A model generated the notes under the pieces. It was not told the DNA's origin. It did not search any database and saw only the letters and a list, made by a program, of their open reading frames with translations. Made by a program: the position numbers and the translations under genes. Shown piece after piece: positions 56,445 to 64,000 of a stretch of 64,000 nucleotides of DNA (position 1 is the stretch's first letter; each line of letters begins with the position of its first letter). This DNA comes from Odontocerum albicorne. Lineage: Eukaryota; Arthropoda; Insecta; Trichoptera; Odontoceridae. Location of the stretch: positions 13,491,112 to 13,555,111 of the forward strand of contig OX463854.1 in NCBI GenBank assembly GCA_949825065.1. The letters are read 5' to 3'.

Positions 56445-56980
56445 TACTTTTATTATGGAAATGTCAAACAATACAATGTTTAGATCATGTTGGCACATAC
56501 ACATAGCAGGGTGTGGGAGTGACAGCATAAAGAGATCGATCATATCTAGAATTATACAATATACTCGTAGATGGAACAGTCGTCTGGTTTCCATCGGATG
56601 AAGAAAGTAACAGGTGCTCTTTTTAGAAAGCACGTCATAAAAAAGAGCTCAATTCCACTGAATCATGGAAGCATATAGTGGTTACGATTTTCAGCATTTG
56701 GAAATTATTTTCTTGTTTTGAATTATGTATTCAAAGAAGAATATATTTATTTAATTTAGTTGAAAAAAAAAAACAAAGGTTAAAAATAAAAATATTTTTG
56801 GTCCACGTAAGCAGTTGGCAGTTACATAACATATATTGGTCCACGTTGGTAAAGTTAGGAAGGGTTTTGTACTTTATTATATAACTACGAATCCCACAAA
56901 AAAGTACAGCAAGAAAACCTTGAGAATACGTAATCACGACGTTACGTGATTTTCTATAAAAAATTACGTTAAATTTTAAC
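56445..56980. other. unassigned spacer
   Basis: AT-rich; overlapping small frames on both strands (56678-56982) are not supported. Confidence 0.35.
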
Positions 56981-56981
56981 A

Positions 56982-57116
56982 TTTTTTAATAACTACGCCT
57001 TAACATTTTGAACTGTAACTCATATTTTTTAATAATTACGCCTTAACATTTTGAACTGTAACTCATATTTTTTAATAACTACGCCTTAACATTTTGAACT
57101 GTAACTCATATTTTTT
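56982..57116 (+). repeat. three-copy 43-bp tandem repeat
   Basis: Units TTTTTTAATAA(C/T)TACGCC then TTAACATTTTGAACTGTAAC at 56982, 57025 and 57068, almost identical. Confidence 0.9.
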
Positions 57117-57119
57117 TTG

Positions 57120-58378
57120 TATATCATTGAACTCCTTCTTTTATCTCTCAATATGTTGCATCGCTTTCCAACCATCTTGTTATATGCCTCATAAAAGGTA
57201 TTGTCAAATATTAACTTGTTACAAAACATATGTACCTTTTCTTTAAATGACTAAAACCTATGATGTGTCAGAATATATACTGATACACACATCCTTATCA
57301 ACCAAAGGTTGACCACTAACATTCGTTCCTTAGCGCCTGCTCAAAACGAGAATAGGGATTTATCATTCCTGACACACGTGTTAAATAATCTTGATTCATT
57401 AGTAATGGTCGACCAGGGTGAGTACTCGAATATCTATACATATATCAAAATAACAAGCAAATTGTTGAATTCTGGAAATTCGTATTTTTGCTATTTGATT
57501 TAATCTTCTCTTTAAATATGAACTTAATGACATTAAAGTTTATTTATTGACTTTTTAATAATCTGAAGAAATTGATATTCATAGGATGTTAGCAAGGAAA
57601 AGTAGGCAAAGGTAGATGGAGTGATCAATCGAAGGAATTGTCAGAGGGAAGTCTGTACACTGCGATGGAAGCGGCAAATGTTGCAACCTTTGCTACCAAC
57701 ATATCATAGATCACGATCCTTTATAATGAAAAACGACAGAAATAATACTTGGTTATTTAAAATTGCATTAAATATCAATAAAACAAAATCACTGAGGAGT
57801 TTTTAAATATTTCATAAATAGTATGCGAATCGAGATATTCTGCCATTAAAAGGGTTTCTTTTAACTCGAATTGTATTTTAGCACTTATGCTAATGCATAG
57901 TGGATTTTTGTCAAGTAACATTTAATTCAACAGACCAATTTTTTTTCGTCCTATTTTGCTATTCATGGCGATGATTTTTCAAGTGTACTCAATCCATAAT
58001 TAACTTCACAAACTATAACGTTTGTGAAGTTAATTAATAACAATGAAAATAAAACACAAATATTAAAAAAAAAAAACATTTTTTAATTACAAATACTACT
58101 TTAAAAATCAAATGTGTTATTTTAGAACAATCTATATTATTAAATGATAAACATTTTTTTATTGACGGATTATTTTAAAATTGCTCACGAAGTAATTAAT
58201 AAGTAGATATTTTTTTTCATTAAGTAAGTCATTTGCAGCCGTCGGCATTTAATTAAAACGTGATCATCTTCAAGATAACGTTTGTTATTTAAATAAAAAT
58301 AATCATTTAATTGCTAATTTCCATTCTCATTAAACACTTCCAGTCCACGTGTGTATGTTTGTTTGAATGTAAAGATAT
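57120..58378. other. unassigned stretch with a hairpin
   Basis: A perfect 17-bp hairpin lies at 57997-58036 (arms TAATTAACTTCACAAAC). A short open stretch at 57308-57417 ends in a good donor-like GTGAGT, but its acceptor is weak. Nothing else recognised. Confidence 0.4.
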
Positions 58379-58381
58379 ATT

Positions 58382-58605
58382 ATTGACGACCTCCATGGCC
58401 TAATTGGTAAGACGCTTGTCTCCCAGCCCGAAAGCTGTGGATTATTTCCCGTTGGAAACCTTTATTTTTTTTAAAAGGATTCCAGCTTGGTTTCAGGCTA
58501 GATTTCTTTTTATTTCCTTTAGGCTTTTTTAACATATTTCCGGTTGTTGGAAATTATTGTCGCATGGTAATAAGCTCGCCAGGTTCTACTGTATACAACG
58601 AGAGT
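58382..58605 (+). mobile_element. SINE, family B, near full length
   Basis: GACGACCTCCATGGCCTAAT, TGGTAAGACGCTTGTCTCCC, AGCCCGAAAGCTGTGG, TTCCCGTTGGAAACC, AAGGATTCCAGCTTGGTTTC, TTGTTGGAAATTATTGTCGC, ATGGTAATAAGCTCGCCAGG, TTCTACTGTATACAACG. Complete consensus order with a small internal duplication of the CTAGATTTCTTTTTATTTCC region. Confidence 0.8.
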
Positions 58606-58609
58606 GTAA

Positions 58610-60205
58610 TATAAAACAATATTTTTAAATTTTAATGCCCGATAACATTTGAGTCTTTGAACCGATCATTAATGAGATTTGACAAATATGTTCAAAGTGT
58701 GGAAACTAAGGTCTCGTCAACTGATAAACGGTCTCAACTTTTGACTTGACAAAATTTAATTTATGAAAAGCTTAAACTAAAAAATGTTTCAAACTTGTTT
58801 ATCATGCAAATAAAAAACTTTCGTAAAATAAATAAAATGTTCACGAATTTTAAACATTTAATGAGTCTAGGCTTTGGATTTAAAAAAATAATATGCGTTA
58901 ATCATGTAAAAATAATATAATAACTCGATTTATATTATTCATTGATTCAAGCGTTCTTAGTCTTTTTTGAGCACTTTTTAACGGATTTGAAATTTTTAGA
59001 TATGATTAGATGCTTTTGAAATATTTCTGTTATTTAGCGAATTATAAATGTAATGAGGTTTTTTTTAACAATATGTACTGAACTTTTTCTACATAACACA
59101 GAATTTAATATATTATATGATAGATTTTATCAATAAATTTGGATATAGAGAGATGAACAATTTTGGGAGTTTTTCAATATTTTGTAATGAATTTGATGAT
59201 TTCGATTATTTTGGGAACTTTCGATGCTTAGAAATATTTTCAACCATTCTCAATATTTTGGATTTTTTTTTTATTGGCTCGATGTATTTTTTCAACATAT
59301 TCTTATTTTTTATCTATCCATGTATCACATTTGTATGTATTTGAAATATTTTCGATACTTTTGAAAATTATCGATTATGTGTGATATTTTGGGACTTTTT
59401 CACATTTTCTTATTGTCTTCCTCTTTTTGATGTCTTTAACGATTTTTTGGTTCTGTAGATAATTTATCATGTTGAGGATCATATATTAAAACATTAAAAT
59501 AAAATTTTGGTTTAAAACATGGCAGATTGTTTTTTTTTAATTCGCAAGAATTTAGAAATTACTTATAAGTTAATGAAAGAAATTGACGATAATGCCAGTA
59601 TATCTAATAAACATAGCCAAATTATTTCTTGGAAATTCCCGTTAGACTTTGTTAATAAAGATTAAATACACAATCCAAGAATATCAAATTGAATAAAAGG
59701 AGGGTAAGAAACTATTCACCTTTAATATTCCAAGACTTGAAATCGTGTAACCTTAGTTTATTTAATTAAACATTTAAATCTTACACGCGAGTTACACATT
59801 TGATATTAACTTTAACGTTTGAAAATGAAAATCAGACGTATAGTTTTTGTTAAGTTTGTCTGAGGACAACTATATTCTTTTTCATGTCAAACAAACTTTT
59901 AAATGGAACAAAACAATTTTTATCACCTTTTAAAAAACTGACAATTTTTAAAGAAAAAAATACGTATATTCCATACTGTAAATTAAATAAAATATAAACA
60001 TTACTTAAAAGGAACAAGTATATAATACAATGAGTCAAAATTACTGAATACTGAATGTACATGTACTCGTACATATAAAGTAATTAGTGTTTTGTATGGA
60101 ACGTTTTCTCTGTGGAGGTGTTTACCATGTTTATTTATAACCCGACCTTCATTTCGTCCTTAAGATTTTTGTGAATAAAACATAACTTATTACTTTGTCA
60201 TTTAT
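58610..60205. other. long unassigned stretch
   Basis: AT-rich; frames at 59117-59344 and 59850-60074 have noise composition. One TACTCGTA octamer at 60064. Confidence 0.35.
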
Positions 60206-60209
60206 TAGG

Positions 60210-60500
60210 TGTGATGCCATAACTACTTTCGTGGCATATATGCTGAAACGTTTGTCTTGTACTTCCGGAGTTTTTAGTTTGATTCTCAAATATAGTATAC
60301 AAAAAAGTTAAATAAGGGAGTCGAGTCAGTTACGAAAATTTGTCTGTTTGCAATATGCTCGTACATACGCGTGCGAACATTTTATTACTAACAAGTTCGA
60401 TGACGAACTATGAGTTCCGTGCCTATTCATTTTGTTTTAAGCCTTGAATGCTCGATCAAATTGTCAAAACATGTCTGCATCACCAATTTGGATATATCGT
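60210..60500 (+). mobile_element. SINE relic, family C
   Basis: CTGAAACGTTTGTCTTGTAC, TTCCGGAGTTTTTAGTTTGATT (split at TTCCGGAG and TTTTTAGTTTGATT) and TGCATCACCAATTTGGATAT parallel 3338-3475. Boxes A and B are recognisable but mutated. Confidence 0.4.
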
Positions 60501-60539
60501 AGGAAACCATACAAATAAATTAATGCTAGTAGAAGGATT

Positions 60540-60860
60540 TTCCTAAGGATTTCCTGGAGAGACCACATTACAAATGACGAGGTTCTCAGCAGGATCGAAG
60601 AAACCAGGCACATGTCAAACACCATATCGGAAAGGCGTGCAGAATGGATGGGTGTTGCGACATGAAAATCTCCTGCATAATATACTGGAGAAAATGATTG
60701 AGGGATTGATTGCCAGAGTGCATCCTCGTCGAGAATATCTGGAGCAAATATGCCACAATATGGACTGCACCTCCTATACAGAGCTCAAGAGGATCGCTGA
60801 AGACCGAACGGAGTGGAGGAAGAGATGCAGAGCTTTGCTGCTAACCAATCCTTAGGATTG
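60540..60860 (+). pseudogene. LINE ORF2 extreme C-terminus
   Basis: Frames give RISWRDHITNDEVLSRIEE, TRHMSNTISERRAEWMGV, LRHENLLHNILEKMIEG, EYLEQICHNMDCTSYTELKR and AEDRTEWRKRCRALLLTNP. The order (DH.TN.EVL.R, RR..W.GH.LRHE.L....EG, R..LEQI, ..LKR.AEDR..WR) is the end of ORF2 in an insect LINE group. Two frameshifts only. Confidence 0.75.
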
Positions 60861-60864
60861 TAAC

Positions 60865-61365
60865 TGAAGAAAAGTGGAAGAAATTGTTTCCGAAATTTAT
60901 TCGTCACCTTATATAGGAGAAGAGTCTGACTACTTAACTCAGAAACATAAAAAAATATGAAGCAGAGTTGTAGATATTTTTCCTGATTGATAAACTTTAT
61001 ATTTTTTATTAAATGAACAATTGATTTTGTCACCAAACTATTAATTCAAAAAAATAGGAAAGTCCTCGATTTGTATTATTTAGCACTGTAAGGGGATTTT
61101 TTCAGCAAATAATAATGAATAATCTAACCCTACCCTAGTCCGTTTTATGTGTACGAGTATAATATGTTCTGCCTAATCCTTAAAATGGCCGAATTCATAA
61201 ACTCAAGCAAAAACTACCTAGTTCGTGAAATAGCAACATGATCGGTGATTTCATATACTAGACCAAAATCCTATGGAATTAATGAAAATCGAAGCCATGT
61301 AAATAAAAAGAAACAAATTAAATTTTTGATAGAAGAGTGATGAAAAAAATTGTTCCTAAAAATTT
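60865..61365. other. unassigned spacer
   Basis: AT-rich; nothing recognised. TACGAGTA at 61152. Confidence 0.35.
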
Positions 61366-61451
61366 ATTTCAAATGATAAATAAATCCTCAGAAGTAAATT
61401 GAAGGATCATATTTTTTTCTTTATCATCACGAATGTTGAGAAATCGCCTTT

Positions 61452-61682
61452 TTAATGGTATATTATATACGTCATCAAACGTTTGTTTTCAAATAATACC
61501 TCCTTCCTCAGAGGACTATACGACTCGTAAAGAGCTTTAGCCTCTTCGACGATTTTTCTACAAGCCAATAGATCATTCGCCTTTTTCTCCCAGCCTACTA
61601 TTATCCTGCTGCAAATAGTCTCAAAAGCTCTATCTTGGTCTACTAAGTAATTTTTTTCGTGTTGTTGGGTAATGTTACGCAT
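61452..61682 (-). CDS. possible small intronless gene, 76 residues
   Basis: An ATG-to-TAA frame with a natural, charged composition: RNITQQHEKNYLVDQDRAFE, GWEKKANDLLACRKIVEEAK and ALYESYSPLRKEVLFENKRL. It looks helical, with a possible coiled-coil in the middle. GC content is higher than the flanks. CATATAAT lies about 50 nt upstream and AATAAA (minus) about 85 nt downstream (61363-61368), so a complete transcription unit is conceivable. Alternatively it is one exon: a GAG-GTATT donor-like site occurs after PLRKE. I recognise no family and found no stop-laden homologue among the mobile elements here. Confidence 0.4.
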   Translation of the reverse strand: MRNITQQHEKNYLVDQDRAFETICSRIIVGWEKKANDLLACRKIVEEAKALYESYSPLRKEVLFENKRLMTYIIYH

Positions 61683-61689
61683 TAATATT

Positions 61690-61920
61690 TGCTACCATGA
61701 TAGCTACCGTGATAGCTCAGACCTGATTATATGTTCATTCCATACCAATATTGTAGCTGGTAATAAGTAATTATCTTATTAATTTTTGATTTTCTTCATT
61801 GAATTTCAATTACCTTTCTGGAGAAAGGCTAGAGCCACCTTTTTTATGGTAAAATAAAAACTCTTGTATTAAGGTTGGTACACTTTTGTACTGTGTTATA
61901 TTTTAGTTGTATAAAGTACA
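61690..61920. other. unassigned spacer
   Basis: AT-rich with a small direct repeat, ATGATAGCTACC/GTGATAGCTCAG, at 61698-61722. Confidence 0.35.
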
Positions 61921-61925
61921 ACATA

Positions 61926-62290
61926 AGGTGTATGGCCACGTGGTAACGCATTTGACTTCCGGGTGGAAGGTCGTCGGTTCTAGCTCCACGCTGTGCTACT
62001 TCCCTCAAATGATATAGGCATTTTCCACCTAATATTCAGGAGTATAAGGAAACCCATGACTTCGGTCAAAAGAAACATGGTGGTTTGTTCTGATCGTCTC
62101 ATTTCGGTGTGCCATCGGATCGAGTACAATGGTGAGGCTGGGGAGTTTGCTGGCGTACAACCATTCATTCGCTTAAAAAGAAACATAAAACTCCATGGCA
62201 CTTCACTCCAAGCTTCACTTTCCAACTGAATTGACATTGGAATGGCGAGGGGATTTACGAGGCTTACAAGGATACAACAAGGTCTAGCAA
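61926..62290 (+). mobile_element. SINE, family A, near full length
   Basis: Head AGGTGTATGGCCACGTGGTA, ACGCATTTGACTTCCGGGTG, GAAGGTCGTCGGTTCTAGC, then CACCTAATATTCAGGAGTAT, AAGGAAACCCATGACTTCGG, TCGTCTCATTTCGGTGTGCC, ATCGGATCGAGTACAATGGT and CTTCACTTTCCAACTGAATT. Collinear with the minus copy at 35381-35786 over its whole length. Confidence 0.8.
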
Positions 62291-62294
62291 CGAC

Positions 62295-62400
62295 GGCAAT
62301 ACAGTAAAACATGGTGGGTTTATTGCCATGTGGTTATTTTTTTCAAATAACTAGAAAGGGTTTAAATTCGCCTCGAATGAAAGCAAAACTATTTTTTTTA
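62295..62400 (-). mobile_element. SINE family B, 3' part
   Basis: ACAGTAAAACATGGTGGGTTTATTGCC region (TGGGTTTATTGCCATGTGG) and CAAATAACTAGAAAGGGTTT are the reverse complement of the family B 3' half. The head is missing. Confidence 0.5.
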
Positions 62401-62404
62401 ATAA

Positions 62405-63225
62405 ATCTATGCTTCAACATAAAACGGACATGGTACCTTCTAAAGTGGGCAAATTAGTGCATTATTTTGGAGACAATCCATTTAGTGCACAACTTTCTCC
62501 AATATAGAAAAAAAATTAACTTATACCTACAATCATTTTACTTACTGTTATACTTTTCTATTTTTTTTTTGTAAATCCGGAATACAAAAATCCCAATTAT
62601 GGCGGTATAGGATCATGTATGTTGAACTATTTTAAAACATAATAAATTACCAAGAACAAATATTATGTATTCGAACAAAGGGCCACTTTCAAACTTAAAA
62701 GGTTTTCTTTTTGGCAAAGAAACAATTTTTTAAAACAAATTGCTAGACGTCGACTTTTTATGAAATGTTCAAAAGCTTAATAACTCTCAAACGACCCTAT
62801 GCAAATTGTTTATTATCCCCGTATTTAAAGTCAACAAAGCGTAATACAAAAATAAGGCGCTGTAATATTTATGAAGCGATGCGAAGTAAGGCCCTTTTCT
62901 CATGCGTACACTTGGATAAGTGTCGTATACAGGTTGATTGAAAAAAAAGTCCGCTTTGAAAATAATAATTTATAGTTCTTTCGCCAACAGATTATTTTCG
63001 CTAAATTCAGGAATATTTTTTTTTACAAAAAAATATTCCTGTAATATTTGGTTTTAAAAACGTCATTTTATTTTATTTAACGTGATTGTGTTATTTTTTT
63101 TTTCACATTCAAAAAAATTGTATTGATTTATGTCAGATTTACAATGAGTATATGTTTATTGGGACTGAAAAAAATCGCTTCCGTGTAACTGATGTTAAAA
63201 ATAATTAGTCATTTAGTAGTATGAA
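62405..63225. other. unassigned stretch with a hairpin
   Basis: AT-rich. AGGAATATTTTTTT and its complement form a hairpin at 63009-63040. CAGGTTGATTGAAAAAAAAG near 62931 weakly resembles a mariner terminus. Confidence 0.35.
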
Positions 63226-63229
63226 GAAG

Positions 63230-63525
63230 AACACTCTGAGATGGTTTGGATACGTGGAACGAATAAGTGAAAAAAGACTAAAAAAAAAAATATTCAGTGC
63301 AAATGTGAGTGGAAGACTTACTAAAAGAAGACCAAGGAAAATTTTATAAGATCAAGTGGATAATATTTTGAAATAAGTATATGTAAGAAGTACGAAAAAT
63401 CGTGAAGATGTATATATGTGGAAGAGGCCAAGTATGTGTAATGAGTTAGAAACTCTGATCTTCTGTTGTCTTTGCCTTCCCCTGTAGGGAATCGGCATGA
63501 TGGCGTATGTATATGTGTGTCATTA
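63230..63525 (+). pseudogene. LINE family R 3' end
   Basis: Reads KNTLRWFGYVERISEKRLKK, KIFSANVSGRLTKRRPRKIL, a stop and DQVDNILK, then debris and the tail TTTGCCTTCCCCTGTAGGGA, ATCGGCATGATGGCGTATG, followed by TATATGTGTG. WFG.VER and RRPRK motifs are intact. Confidence 0.7.
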
Positions 63526-63642
63526 TTTTATTAAATCAAGAATTAAATATATTAAAAATATGCGTTTTTTATTGAAAAATATTCTTTATATTAAAAATTA
63601 TTTACTTACACATATTGGTATTGGTAATTTGGACATATTAAA

Positions 63643-63750
63643 AAGCATGACTGGGTGACAACTTTTCCTTCATCCCATTAACGGAGTTTCCGGGCTTAGA
63701 ACCACTGGATTAGGCACATAACTTCGAATTTATCGCGAAAGAAATTCTTT
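63643..63750 (+). repeat. dispersed repeat E
   Basis: GCATGACTGGGTGACAACTT, ATTAACGGAGTTTCCGGGCT, TAGAACCACTGGATTAGGCA, CATAACTTCGAATTTATCGC align with the copies at 40068 and 50128. Confidence 0.5.
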
Positions 63751-63754
63751 CCCG

Positions 63755-64000
63755 CATGTGGAAAGACCCGCATGATTTTAGCGAGTGTTTATTTTATGAG
63801 TAGAGAATTTATTTTACTATACCAGAAACCTTTTCTATAAGTTTAATCGGGTAGATCCTTCGTACTACGCCATGTACTATAGGTTGCCACAGGAGGATAT
63901 ATTTTTTAATTGAATCTTGAATAAATTTTCAGAATATATCTACAAAGGACGTTTGTCTCTCAACATTTGTTTTTTTTAATAATGAAGTGTGACCACTTAA
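63755..64000. other. unassigned window end
   Basis: AT-rich; nothing recognised. Confidence 0.35.

Noticed and set aside
57308..57417. Possible exon ending in GTGAGT
   Set aside because: The open stretch is short, the upstream acceptor has no pyrimidine tract, and joining to the next AG downstream gives an immediate stop.

Overview
This is a gene-poor, AT-rich stretch (roughly one third GC by eye) of an insect nuclear genome. Evidence for an insect: a tract of the arthropod telomeric pentamer TTAGG (2374-2453), decayed non-LTR retrotransposons whose C-terminal reading frames resemble those common in insect genomes, mariner and Tc1 transposase relics, a Helitron-like element, a Ty3/Gypsy LTR element, several tRNA-headed SINE families, and one spliced gene with an insect-type TATA promoter. 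There is no prokaryotic organisation. Lepidoptera is possible, but the order cannot be fixed from the sequence.

Layout. 0-10 kb: a candidate coding exon on the minus strand (1723-2001), the telomere-like tract between two direct repeats, a dimeric hAT-type MITE with a clear 8-bp target duplication (3723-3965), a ten-unit tandem array (4283-4885) and LINE/SINE relics. 10-22 kb: palindromic elements that look like Penelope-type terminal repeats, a 5'-truncated LINE (11846-13690), a second decayed LINE family, a 249-bp MITE and a mariner pseudogene. 22-41 kb: nested LINEs and SINEs, a 203-bp satellite made from part of a SINE (37004-37815), and more palindromes. 41-44 kb: an LTR retrotransposon (41383-43076, minus orientation) with both LTRs, primer site, polypurine tract, a gag remnant and no pol. 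The start of its gag has been replaced by a fragment of a histone H2B gene. 46-50 kb: a Tc1-like pseudogene and a scrambled Helitron-like element. 52-54 kb: the best host gene, a two-exon minus-strand gene for a 71-residue secreted protein with eight cysteines, with TATA box, canonical splice sites and polyadenylation signal. 54-64 kb: more nested LINE, SINE and palindrome insertions and a possible small intronless gene (61452-61682).

Only the cysteine-rich gene is well supported as a host gene. The two other coding candidates rest on open frames and splice-like or terminal signals and have no recognised family. Nearly everything else is mobile-element debris, and the insertion order can be read in places: a Jockey/CR1-type LINE inside another LINE at 24.6 kb, a SINE inside a LINE at 35.4 kb, and a palindromic element inside a LINE at 54.8 kb with a 10-bp duplication.

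The most unusual object is the LTR element carrying H2B sequence. All family calls come from reading translated motifs by eye; no database search was run.
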